Origin: Planoprotostelium fungivorum
Taxonomy: Eukaryota > Evosea > Variosea > Cavosteliida > Cavosteliaceae
NCBI GenBank assembly: GCA_003024175.1
Contig: MDYQ01000097.1
Span: 30,423 to 94,422, forward strand
DNA: 64,000 nucleotides
Direction of reading: 5' to 3'
Shown in pieces: positions 1-10,497 of the stretch (position 1 is the stretch's first letter; every line of letters begins with the position of its first letter). A program made the position numbers and the translations under genes. Below the pieces are notes generated by a model, which did not search any database, had not been told where the DNA came from, and saw only the letters and a program-made list of their open reading frames with translations.

Positions 1-795
1 GCTTTGCTTCAGCGTCACGTCTGTAGTGTTATCGATATATTCGTCCTTCCCACTGATTCGGATCAGGTAATTCTTCGCCTCCATTTTTTTCGTCTCTGCT
101 GTGCTGGCCAATGCTTTCGATACAACCTGCTCTACTCTTCATCTCCTTCCTTCTATTACATACATGGCAGAGTGAAGATAAGAATAACGAGATGGTAATT
201 ATGAGATGTAGACGAACCTGGGAGGGGGTATCATCACCGGAGGCGTGTAAGAGATGAGTCTTTCCCTCTGCGGGGAGATTGCACTGGAGGAGGAAGGGAG
301 GGATCTTCATGTTCTTCGATGTGGCCTTGGGTAAAACCGAACACTTGTAGTACCATCTCGCCTTCTCGATCTTCTTCCCTCCTGATGGATAGATCTCTTT
401 GTACAGTGACATTCGCAATCTTATCGGCAGTCAGGTCAGCGAATATCCTGTATACGCACTTGTACATCTCTCTGTGAAAGTGCTCTATCTGTCTCATCCA
501 TCAAAATGTGGTCATCAAACAGTCGTTTGAAATAAACACGCGAATAAAATCGAGATGAATTATGATTATGAAATGAATTACAGAGTATGCGTACCTCATC
601 AGACGACTCTGGCACGGTCCACGTGAGAATCTTCCCGATGAGAAAGCTCATGTTGCGTTCTATCTCGGCTTGCTTGGCTCCTTTGAGCTGAACACATCCG
701 ATCCTCACCCTCGGATCAGCTGTCTCTCATTCAGTTTCCTCCTTTTCTTTCTTCTCACCTGGTGGTGCCGGTGTCGCTCTCCTGTTCCTCTTCAT
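1..795 (-). CDS. Unidentified protein, 3' part cut off by the window edge
   Basis: I do not recognise this protein. The proposed start (MKRNRRATPAPP) lies 12 bp downstream of the stop of the neighbouring MIT gene. A first intron joins it to an exon reading ADPRVRIGCVQLKGAKQAE and ending at VPESSDE near 594. A second intron, starting GTACGC, joins to IEHFHREMYKCVYRIFADL and then VTVQRDLSIRREED, followed by a charged and proline-rich stretch near 260. At least one more exon seems to run past position 1 (frame with KMEAKNYLIRISGKDEYID). The pattern of a conserved core with a tyrosine- and phenylalanine-rich helix suggests a folded domain, but I cannot assign a family. The direction and the first two splice junctions are fairly secure; the 3' structure is not. 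Confidence 0.5.
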
Positions 796-807
796 CTGTT
801 CTTGATC

Positions 808-2576
808 CTATTCATCGTCATACTCCATCGCAGTAAATAGAAACGTGGGAGTTCTAATCTTGATGAATGAGAAACAAATGACTCACATCAGCGATGAGCC
901 ATATGCTGCTGGCCGCTCGATTGTTCTGAGCGAGGGTCCTCTTCCTCCTCATCGTCCCCGGAACTAAATCGTTGTGCCCCGGCGCTGCTTTCTGCACTCG
1001 GTTGAGTTCGTCTCGTAATTCGATTTCACCTGTTCTGTGAGTACAGGGGAGGTGGGTTGAGATCCCGGTGGAGAAAGAGTGGAGTCTCTCTTCTCTTGCG
1101 TCTGCCTCCTCTCGTAGTTCTTGATCCAATTGATCCTCGTCTGGTTGTCCGCCACCGTCTTCAACAGAAAGTTGGACGTCTCTGCATCGACGGAAGGATC
1201 TCTCCTCATCATGTTGCTGGCTCTCTGTAATTTCTCCACGGCTGACATGTAGATGACCCTGGCCTCCGTGTACTTTTCTTGTTTGTCCATCTGAACGGCG
1301 GTCTTGGCCAGTGATAATCCGGCCTCCATGTGCTCCCTGTTCGACTCAGTTGTCTCTCTCGTTCGAGAACTCACTGCCATGGTTTCTTCACTTCGACGGG
1401 TGAGGTCAGAGTGGTAGCTCGGCTGATGGCGATTGATTTCCTGTCCGGAATGTTGGCCTTATTGAAGATGGCACTCTCCCTCTTCCTTCCCTTTCGGAGG
1501 GGCTCAGGCTTCGGATTATCTTTGAGTTGAGAGACTCTGTGATTCACCATGGGGGAGCTGCTTTCGGTCAGTGTCGCGAGTGATGTAGAGGCACCTCTTG
1601 CCACTCTCGGTGGATTCTTCAGAAGTGCTTCCGCCCTTGACGAATCCTTTGATGAGTGACATTCCTGATATGGTGAGTGATCGTGGAGTGAGATGATGAC
1701 TGGAGATGATGGGGATGTGCTGTCTGTTCGATGTTTATCACTCACCAGAATCTAAGAGCGTTCGGCGCTTCTCTGGTTCTGAATCGAACAATTTGTCCTT
1801 CTTCTCTTTCTTCTCTTTGTCTTTTTCTTTTTCTTTGTCCTTCTATTGTATTGTCAACTCTACTAATTGTCGTGATCACATCCACCTTATCTTTGTCTTT
1901 TGCTTTTCGTATATTTTCCTTCTCCGTTTCCTTCTCCTTCTCCCTCTCCTTTTCTTTTTCTCTCTCTTTCTCTTTTTCTTTCTCTTTTTCTTTCTCTTTT
2001 TCTTTCTCTTTCTCCTTCTCTTTCTCCTTCTCTTTCTCTTTCTCCTTCTCTTTCTCTTTCTCCTTCTCTTTCTCTTTCTCCTTCTCTTTCTTGTCTGCCT
2101 CTTTTTCTTTCTCTTTCAGAGAGAAATCCTTACTAACATCTGAACTTCCTATCTTGGTAGGTGGTGATTTTGGTGTAGGTGAAGTTGGATTTGATTTGAC
2201 CTGTGAAGGATGACGTTCCATCGTAAATTCGGACGACAATGTGCCCACCCTGCTGGTCTCAGATGATTTCGTGGCATCTAATTTCGACGCGAGCCCAATT
2301 GGTTTCTGTGGAATGACGGGAGGAGAAGATGTGTCTTTGAGAACGGGTGAAGGTGGAACAGATGGAGGGGAAACAGCAGGGACACTCTGTACTCTCGGTT
2401 TAGTCGGAGGTGTGTCTTTTGTTTTTGATGCAGTTCCGACGGGAGTCAGAGACCTCTTAGGTGCACCCGGTTTTGTTCCCTCTATTTGGAAGATCAACTC
2501 AACGCTCGATCCTGATGCGTTCACCTTTGTTTGACCAAAAGTTCCTCGCATCTGAAGCAGAGGGACCGTCAGACAT
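808..2576 (-). CDS. MIT-domain protein with a long Lys-Glu repeat tract
   Basis: The model starts MSDGPSASDARNFWSNK, and an intron joins this to EGTKPGAPKRSLTPVG. A Pro/Ser/Thr-rich linker follows, then about 65 residues of nearly pure KE/RE repeats (roughly 1905-2110), then a basic linker ending EVKKPW near 1375. The next exon carries a typical MIT (microtubule-interacting and trafficking) three-helix domain, SNREHMEAGLSLAKTAVQMD through MSAVEKLQRASNMM. Such domains bind the C-terminal tails of ESCRT-III proteins or associate with microtubules. The protein ends, after two more small exons, at WLIADIRTPTFLFTAMEYDD near 808. There is no AAA ATPase or kinase domain, so it is neither Vps4 nor ULK3. 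A role in membrane trafficking is inference from the MIT domain alone. The last exon is the least certain part. Confidence 0.6.
1905..2110 (-). repeat. CTTTCT/CTCTTT microsatellite encoding (KE)n
   Basis: This is a pyrimidine-rich tandem tract of 6-bp units on the + strand (purine-rich on the coding minus strand). Read in the minus-strand MIT gene it gives alternating Lys-Glu with occasional Arg, expected to form a charged single alpha-helix or a disordered spacer. Length variation between strains is likely. Confidence 0.8.
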
Positions 2577-2988
2577 TGTCGTATGATTCACTCGTCCGAT
2601 CCTCAGTCAGGATGTAGCTGATGACCCAGTACAACCTATTTCGATGGTTGGATTATGTTCGTAGACAATCAAGGATGAACAGCCGTGTGATGCGTCCTGG
2701 GGGTGAGTGTAATTTACAATCAGTTCCCCGAAAGTATCTCCTATGGAATATTGAATGATATTTTGATATTTTTATGTGATTTGGTGTCACCATGTACACG
2801 ATTCATTTATGCAAGCCATCGAGTTGATCTCTTACCATTGGACTCCGAAAGGAAGAGGAAACGATTGGATGTAGGAGAGCAAAAGAGTTTCATTGAAAAA
2901 TTGAATAAAAAAAGGAGTTCAAGGAAAAATTCTTCGGGTGAAAACACTGAGCAGCCATCGTCATCATCAACTCCACCAACAAAAGTCA

Positions 2989-4998
2989 TGAGTCAACCAC
3001 GCTTCGACGCAAGTGTATCTATCATAACAGCACAACGAAAACAGAAAGAGGAAGAGACTCAGGTTGCTGTTGGAAAGGTTTGTCTACCACTTTTGAGACT
3101 CCATTTAACGGCTCAATAGACATTTTCGAAATGGTGCCATCACAGGACAACTCGTCGTGGCCTCAACATCACGGATGTTTTCACCGACTTCAGATCGGGT
3201 GTTTCATTGATATTACTGTTCGAAGAAGTCACTCAAAAGAGTCTCGAAGCAACACGTAGGTGAAACGAGTGATCTTCGTTGGATTGAATCAAAACAGTTG
3301 GACAGAAATACAATGCGAAACCGACCCTCGAAATCCAATGTATAGAGAACATAGCGATCGCCTTGCAGTTCTTTCAAAAAGTCACTGGGTCTAATCTCAA
3401 CATCAATCCCAAAGGTGAGCGTAGTGATGACGTATCAGTAAATTGAAAGGCAAAAATAAGACATCGTGGACGGAAACAAGAAGGTCATCTTAGGTCTGGT
3501 ATGGAGGATGATCACCTCCGGGATGTTGTCTCCAGAGCAATCCAATACCGACGCTGCACAGAGTGAGAGGCGACGATCTACGCTATAGAATGACGAGAGC
3601 AAGGAAACAGACAAGCGAAATCGAATCTCCTCAATTGGGTGAAACTTCAACTGCAAGAGTATCCAGATATTCCGGTGAGAAGACTTTCGTCTCTCCTTCT
3701 CAATTCAAAAGGTCAACGACTTTGAGACGAGTTTCAGTGATGGAAGGATCTTCAGTGCGTTACTACACAAGCACACATCATCCATCATCGACCCGAAGAA
3801 ATTAACCGTGAGTCCATTGTACAGTAAAGATGATGACGGACGAAGGGTGATGCGACGAGTGATCTGACCCTGGCTTTCCAACTGGCCGAGAGACACCTCG
3901 GAATCCCTCAACTAGTCGATGCCTCTGTCATGTCTAGACCGTACGTCTCATCATCATCTCACATTCAATGTAACAAGTGTACAGACCCGTCGACGAGAAG
4001 ATCGTCATGACTTACGTGGCTGAATATCCCCTGGCCTTCATTCGAAATCCACCCAACGCCAACCTGACAAACCTCGCCAGCCAACCACTCCCCCCTCCCG
4101 TGACCGACGACGTATTAGAAGCACCCACGTTGACTCTTTCCTTTGAAGACGAGAAGAGGATGAGAGAAGATTTCGTTCGGAGGAATCCCATGCCGTTGGT
4201 AGCCCAGAGAAGGGAGGGACCCTCGCAGATGGAGAGGGAGCTGCTGGAAGAGTTTGATCGCATCTGCACTACGGCAGAGAGGTTCAAGAACGAGGTGAGA
4301 GGGAAGATGGGCTGTACGTGACGATGATAGATTCCCATGCTGAAGAAGTACAATCAAGAGATGGAAGCGTACAATCAACAGGTGGCTTACATGAGGGGAA
4401 AACAACAGGAAGACGAGAGGAACGCGATCTACCGGGAACAGATGAAGATACAGAAGGAGATTCAGATGTTGCAGGAAGACAATGACCGACTGTTGAAAGA
4501 GTTGTACAAGAAGAGAGGAGTGAGTGTATTTCACCTTCATCCATTCACACGGGCAGGATTTGGTGGGAACACTGACTGTGACCGTGAACGAAGGAAAAGA
4601 CATCAAGCAGAAGCTCAAGTATGGAGGTGGAACGTTGGACTCCTTCGTCACGGTCAGATTGGACAAACAGCTGTTCACCACACGTACGATCAAGAAGAGC
4701 TCGTCCCCCAATTGGTCCCAAACCTTTGTCTTATACGTATCGAAACATCACAAGGCCATCGAAGTCACTGTGTGGGATGATCACGTTGTAGCGAAAGCTG
4801 GTGAGTCTGATGACTGAGTCTCCATTGGACAAATGAAATTGACTAGAGGTAGGGTTCAGAGGTCAGGCTGTGATCCCCGTGGAGACGTTCGCTGCATCAC
4901 CCGTGATCTCCAAATGGTTTCATCTTCACGGTGACAAGCCACAGAACGCACAGAAGATATACGGAGACATCCATCTGTCAATGCAGTTCACAAAATAA
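2989..4998 (+). CDS. Tandem calponin-homology (CH1-CH2), coiled-coil and C2-domain protein
   Basis: Exons in order encode: a basic leader; CH1 starting TFSKWCHHR with LNITDVFTDFRSGVSLI and the hallmark DIVDGNKKVILGLVWRMI; CH2 with SNLLNWVKLQLQEYPDIP, then VNDFETSFSDGRIFSALLH and LTLAFQLAERHLGIPQLVD, ending in the typical EKIVMTYVAEY. A charged coiled coil follows (about 4340-4520), then a C2 domain (VGTLTVTVNEGKDIKQK ... SSSPNWSQTFVLYV ... IEVTVWDDHV), with the stop at 4996-4998. A tandem CH pair of the alpha-actinin/cortexillin type binds F-actin, and C2 domains bind membranes or calcium, so an actin-to-membrane linker is likely. I set the start at the first Met before CH1; the frame stays open upstream to about 2703 (KRKRLDVGEQ...), so a longer N-terminus is possible. 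The stop codon lies inside AATAAA. Confidence 0.85.
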
Positions 4999-4999
4999 A
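4994..4999 (+). terminator. Poly(A) signal AATAAA overlapping the stop codon of the CH-C2 gene
   Basis: The last codons read ACA AAA TAA A, so the TAA stop is bases 3-5 of a perfect AATAAA hexamer. The next gene starts only about 100 bp downstream, which fits a very short 3' UTR. Confidence 0.6.
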
Positions 5000-5102
5000 G
5001 AGAGGAGAGCTTCCCGTTGTTTCGTTCTCGCGAGAGTGTAAAGTTGACACCTGCGGTCTATTCTTAGCGGCAGTGACAGCGGCTGACACACTTCACAACC
5101 AC

Positions 5103-8100
5103 ATGGTCGCGCCAAACGGTGCAGCTGAGGATGGTAGTAATGTCATACCAACCGAGGCGAAGAACTTAGCTGCCTTCCAAGTCATCGTCAAGGCACTCGG
5201 AGATGGTCAAATCTCTCAAACACAGTGAGTTGCAGCAGTAATAAGGTCTAATCGATAACGTATACTGCAGATTCGAAAGATACAGTAAGAAGCTCATCAA
5301 ATTACACGAAGGAATCCTTCGGACGCACAGAAGTGAAAAAGATCTCACAGAGCAGTCGAACAATCTTAAAGAGGAATTGAATAACCAGAAAGAACACATC
5401 AAAAAGGCTAGTACACAATCATTCGAAGACAACATCACGATCGCAAATGCAAGGAAAGATCTCGCGAAGGTGATCTGAGTGGTATCGCGCCTCACTGATA
5501 TTCCTCAGTGGCAATCAGACCTAGCCAACGCTTTAGAGAGAGAAGAGTGGGAAAAGGCTGAAGTGATGGGCCTGGAGAAGAAGAAGCAAGAGCTGAGTGA
5601 CTTTGCCGAGCTTGAGCGAACGCGAAAAGAAGAAGAGCTGGAACCTCAGATCCACATATTGAAATTGAATCAGAAGGATCTGATGGACGAGTTAACTTAT
5701 CAGAGGACCTTGATCGAGAAGCAGGTGAGCATCTCAACTCTGAGAGATACTGACAAGAGTGCAGGATGCAGAGCGGATCGAAGTCACCCAGAAGATCACC
5801 AAGGCCGAACAGGAGCGTTCTGAATTAGAGATGGCCATCGGTCAACTGCGCCAGGAGTTCTCTCACATACGCTCTGATCCAGACAAGTACCGGAAGCAAG
5901 CAGACGTCGTACAGACGGCCCTCAAGGCCTTGAGAAGCGAATCAGATCGTCTATCTACCGCTGTGACCGAATTAGACACGGAGCTAGCCAACATGAATAA
6001 GTCTAGAAAGGAGAATTTAGATCTCAGCATGAACCTCGCGATGCAACTAGACAAGCACAAGAACGCCATCGAGATGAAGGAGAGGCAGATTGCTCAGATT
6101 CTGAAGGACAGTGAGAGAGAGAAGCTACGGCATCAGACGGAGTTGGAGACGCGATCGATATCGGACACACAACTGCGGCGGAGTCTCTTCACGATTCGAA
6201 GGAAGAACGAAGAGGCCATGGGGAAAGAGAGAGAACTCAACAACGCTCTCAAGTCCGTACGGAAGGCCAAGGTAGCCTTAGAGTCGGCCAAAAAGTCTAT
6301 ACCCGAGCTGACCAACACCATCGAAGAGATGCGCAGGCAGATGGGAAAGGAGGAGGAGATCACGAAGAGACATCACTCGAAACTGGAGGATCTGAGGTAC
6401 GACCGAGACGTGTTGATCAACAATTTTTTGCGTTTGGAGGACATCGAAAAGGGGAAATCAGAGGTGAATATCACACTTATTACACCGAATGTGTTGTTGA
6501 TGGTGGTAGGTGGTCAAAGTGTTGGCACAAGAGAATGTGGATTTAGAAGAGGAACTCGACAAATTGATGAAACAAGAGCAAATCATCAGCCGAGAAATCA
6601 CGGAGCTCGGAATCGATCGAGATGTGAAGCGTAACGAAGCTGTGCGGGCGGCAAATACACTAGACAAGGCCAAGCTGGAGCTGAAACTGAGGGGACTACT
6701 CATCGTGGATCTGGAGAAAGCTGCGACGGACACGGACACTCACCTGAAAAAGTTTGAGGGGATGTACGAGATCGTCAAGAACGAGCGAAACAAGTACACG
6801 AATCTACTGCAGGCCACACAACTCTTGGGTTACGAATTATCCGAGAAGATCAAAGTGCTACAGAACGAGATCGACATCCTCAAGAGCGAAGTGGAGACGA
6901 AGGAGGCCGCACTGGCCGTGGAGAAGACTCACTATCTCGGAATCTGTGCGGAGAGGGATACAGTGCGTGGAGATATCAACAAACAGACGTATCGCTGTCA
7001 ACTGAAGGAAGAGGCCGTGGATCAAGGCATGGCGGAGATCCGAAAATTGAACAGCATCATTCGAAGTGCCGAGAACGACATTCTCTACCTGAGAAAGCGA
7101 TACGAGGGAGCCCTGCAGAATCTTAACGCCACGGGAACTCTGATCGTGCAGAAGAACGAACAGCTTTATCTGTTGTACGACCGAACTCATTCCCAAGAGA
7201 CGATACAGCACAACGGAGACATTGAATTGAAGAAGAGAGAGGAAGAGATTAGAATGCTCCACCTGCACAAGGCAGAATTAGAGCGAGAGATCACAGTGAC
7301 GAGGAAGGGAGAGAACTCAATACCCAAACTCGAGAAAGAAAAGGAGGAACTCTTTTATCTCCTGAGAGAGAAGAAGAAAGAGGTGAGAGGAAGAAAACGC
7401 ATGTGTGTGACGTGTGTAGGTTCGAAAACTATCCAAGGAATTGGAGTCACCCGAAAATGTCGTTCGGTGGAGGAGCTTGGAGGGCGAGGATCCGTCAGCG
7501 GAAGCACTGAACGATAAGATCAAAGCACTGGAACAGAAGATCGCTGAAGGACAGGCGAAAGTATTGGAGAAGGAATTAGTCCTCACCGAAGCGAAATCTT
7601 TGGAGGAGAAATACACCCACCAGATCGACAGCCAGAAAGAGGGGTGAGTCTCTTTCGCTCATGAGTCGTATCACCTGCGATGATCATCTAAATCGTACAG
7701 GGCGTTGAAATTATCGTCCAAAGTAAACGCTTGCAAAACAAAGATGAAAGAACACAACAAGAAGATCATGTCATTAGTCGCTCAGATCTCTCTCAACCAA
7801 TCGGTTCAGGTGGGATATACTAGCGGGATCCAACAAATAATCGATCGTAGGCCCAACTGCAGAGAGAGAAATCCATTCTGTCTGAAGAAGTGAAATCAGC
7901 GGAAGCTCGTATCCAGGCCGGTCAGCCTCCCACCATTGAAATGGAAGAGAAATGGAACATCACACAACAACGGGAGTCTCTGAGAAAACAAGAGGAGCAA
8001 GTGCACAGAGAGAATGAGGAAGTCATCCGAGAGCACACTCTGTCGGACGGAACGATCACTCAAGCCGATAGAAGAGTGACGATGTACATACCAGAGGGAG

Positions 8101-8210
8101 ATAAGCTTGGAATACCAAAGCCCTACGGAGCTTACGCGCCCTTGAAGCCGTCAGATAGTGGAGCCGTGAGGACAATGCGAAAACCTAAACCAAAAGAAAT
8201 TGTATTATAA
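5103..8210 (+). CDS. CCDC146: CCDC146 / MBO2 homologue, ciliary coiled-coil protein
   Basis: This is a long coiled-coil protein (roughly 900 residues) in about eight exons. It begins MVAPNGAAEDGSN, then QFERYSKKLIKLHEGIL. The signature is the conserved C-terminus: after a coiled coil containing KNERNKYTNLLQATQ and LRKRYEGALQNLNATGTL, the protein has ADRRVTMYIPEGDKLGIPKP, then YGAYAPLKPSDSGAVRTMRK. This matches the end of animal CCDC146 (IPEAD...PKPYGALAPFKPSEPG). CCDC146 is a centriolar/axonemal microtubule-associated protein needed for sperm flagella, and its Chlamydomonas homologue MBO2 acts in flagella. The gene is therefore evidence that the organism can build a cilium. The start is the first in-frame Met of the first coding exon. 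Exon junctions near 5470, 5725, 6465, 7380, 7645 and 7810 carry GTGAGT-like donors. Confidence 0.92.
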
Positions 8211-8440
8211 ATACAGTCTCGGTCAACGTGTATGGTGATGTTTCCAAATCAGTCACTCTTACCAAATATTGTATGCTCTCCTTCCGGTGCATACTACCGT
8301 ATATTGCCGCAGTGGTGTGTTGCATGATTTTTATCTCATCCCACTCGATGATCCTTCGGTGAAAGGTCGTTCTCCAAATTTTCCTTAAAAATTCTCAGAC
8401 CGTCTCCTCTTTTTAATCGAGGGATCGATCAGAAGAAACC
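8211..8440. other. Intergenic, promoter region of asparaginyl-tRNA synthetase
   Basis: This 230-bp gap lies between co-oriented genes. It contains no recognisable coding sequence. An AT-rich stretch (tttttaatcg near 8411) lies about 30 bp before the start codon. Confidence 0.4.
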
Positions 8441-10042
8441 ATGTCCGATTCAAGCGACGTTGCTGCCCTACAGGAGAGAATCAAACAGCTCGAACTCGAG
8501 AATGAAAAGGTAAGATCATGTTGTTCATCTCGACATAGATGAAGAGTGTGCAGTTACAAAAGCAAGTCTCTGCCAACCCATCCTTCAAAGTCTCAGGACC
8601 AACCAAGTTTCACAGAAGAATCCTCGTTAAGACACTTCTGAAGAACCCCGTCGAGGGAGAGGAGATCGTTCTCTGTGGATGGGCCAGAACTATCCGTGAG
8701 CAGGTGGCTGTCCTTTTACTTCCATCTCTGACATTCACAGGGTGGTGGTCGATTCGCCTTCTTAGAGTTAGTCGACGGTTCCAGCGCCTCCAGCTTCCAG
8801 GTGATCATGCCAACTCCTTACCATCCACTCACGATTGTGCAGGTCGTTGTGATGGCCGAGACTCCAGGTTTCGCCGAATTGACCGGACCCGATGCAGGCA
8901 TCCACGCCTGTTTCGTCGTAGAGGGTAAGGTCGTGAAGGGAAAGGGAAAGCAGCCGTTCGAATTGGCCGCCACCAACGTCGAGCTGCACGGAAAGTGTGT
9001 GCCCGGCACTTATCCCCTCGCCAAGAGCAAGGACAGACCTTCCATGGAGTACCTGCGTGAGATTGCTCACCTTCGTGGACGTACCAACACGGTGCGTGAT
9101 GGATCCATCGTTGAACTCGTTTCTTTCTGATCTTCCACTCATGATCTCAGTTCTCCAACATGGTTCGTGTCAGAAACGCTTGCTCCATGGCCACCCATCT
9201 CTTCTTCCAGTCCCAGAACTTCATCTACCTCAACACTCCTCTCATCACCACCTCCGACTGTGAGGGTGCCGGTGAGATGTTCCAGGTGAATCTCTCCACC
9301 TCCAGTGATGTAGACTGACTCCACAGGTGACAACCCTTCTGAAGAACGGAACGGCCAAGATGAGCGACGTCATTGCCGCCAAGGACGGTCAACCCGATTA
9401 CACGAAAGATTTCTTCGGTAAGCCCGCCTTCCTGACCGTGTCTGGTCAGTTGAACGGAGAGATGTACGCTTCTGCCGTGGGTAGAATCTACACGTTCGGT
9501 CCCACCTTCAGAGCCGAAGTCAGCCACACGAAGCGTCACATGTCCGAATTCTGGATGATCGAGCCCGAGATTGCCTTTGCCGATCTGGACGAGAACATGG
9601 ACATCGCTGAGGCTTACCTCAAGTTTGTCTTGAAGCACGTCAGAGAGACGTGTCCCGAAGAGTTGGCCTTCTTCAACAGCTTCGTAGAGAAGGGTCTCAT
9701 CGAGAGGTGAGAGGGAGAAGAGGATGAGAGTAATGGGGATAGATTGAAGAACGTGGAGGAGAAGCCTTTCAAGAAGATGTCTTACACGGAGGCCGTACAA
9801 GTGCTCCTCGACAGCAAGCAAAAGTTTGAGACACCCGTCAGCTGGGGAATCGATCTCGGCTCCGAGCACGAGAGGTGACCCATTCTCTTATCTCTGTCTC
9901 ATCCTTTTATCCTGTGCTATCCTCTAAGCTATATTCCCATCCTGATGCACTATCCTCTCCTTGATTGTTTTCAATCGAAACGTATGACTCAACGATGCAG
10001 ATACTTGACCGATGTGGTATACAAGCAGCCCGTGATCCTGTA

Positions 10043-10076
<34 letters not shown>

Positions 10077-10479
10077 AGACTCAACGACGACGGAAAGACT
10101 GTCCGTGCCATGGACGTCTTAGTCCCCAAGATCGGTGAGCTCATGGGTGGTTCACAGAGAGAAGAGAGACTCGAGCACCTCGAGCAGAGGTGCGTTTCAT
10201 CTCATCTCCATGTATCATTCTATTTCATTCATTATCTCTTCCCTCCTTAGTCGTTACCCTTGGTGGATACACTTCACTCTTTGATGATGATGCAGAATCG
10301 ACGAGCTCAAGTTGGACAAACACGCTTACCGACACTACCTCGACCTCCGCAGATTCGGTACGTGCCAGCACTCTGGTTTCGGTCTTGGCTTCGAGCGATT
10401 GGTCATGTTCGTCACTGGAATCGAAAACATTCGCGATGCCATTCCCTTCCCCAGAGTCCCCGGCAGTGCAGAGTTTTAA
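8441..10479 (+). CDS. NARS1: Asparaginyl-tRNA synthetase, cytoplasmic type
   Basis: This is a class II aminoacyl-tRNA synthetase that charges tRNA-Asn. The start [18 protein letters not shown] opens a short helical N-terminus. The OB-fold anticodon-binding domain follows ([12 protein letters not shown], then [20 protein letters not shown]). The catalytic core has motif 1 ([20 protein letters not shown]), motif 2 ([20 protein letters not shown] with [17 protein letters not shown]) and motif 3 ([20 protein letters not shown], then [15 protein letters not shown] and stop). The FRAE...RH...EFWMIEPE pattern and the C-terminus are those of AsnRS rather than AspRS. About nine short introns interrupt it. 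There is no mitochondrial leader, so a cytosolic enzyme is likely. Its stop is only 13 bp from the stop of the convergent USP14 gene, so the 3' UTRs must overlap. Confidence 0.95.
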
Positions 10480-10491
10480 CTCGACATAAAG

Positions 10492-10497
10492 TTTATT
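10492..10497 (-). terminator. Poly(A) signal overlapping the USP14 stop codon
   Basis: On the minus strand the end reads GAA TAA AC, so TAA is inside AATAAA. Cleavage downstream would fall inside the final exon of the convergent AsnRS gene. Confidence 0.6.

Noticed and set aside
1706-2213. Long Ser/Phe/Leu-rich plus-strand ORFs across the pyrimidine repeat
   Set aside because: They are the complement of the Lys-Glu repeat of the minus-strand MIT gene; simple repeats stay open in several frames and no start, domain or splice context supports them.
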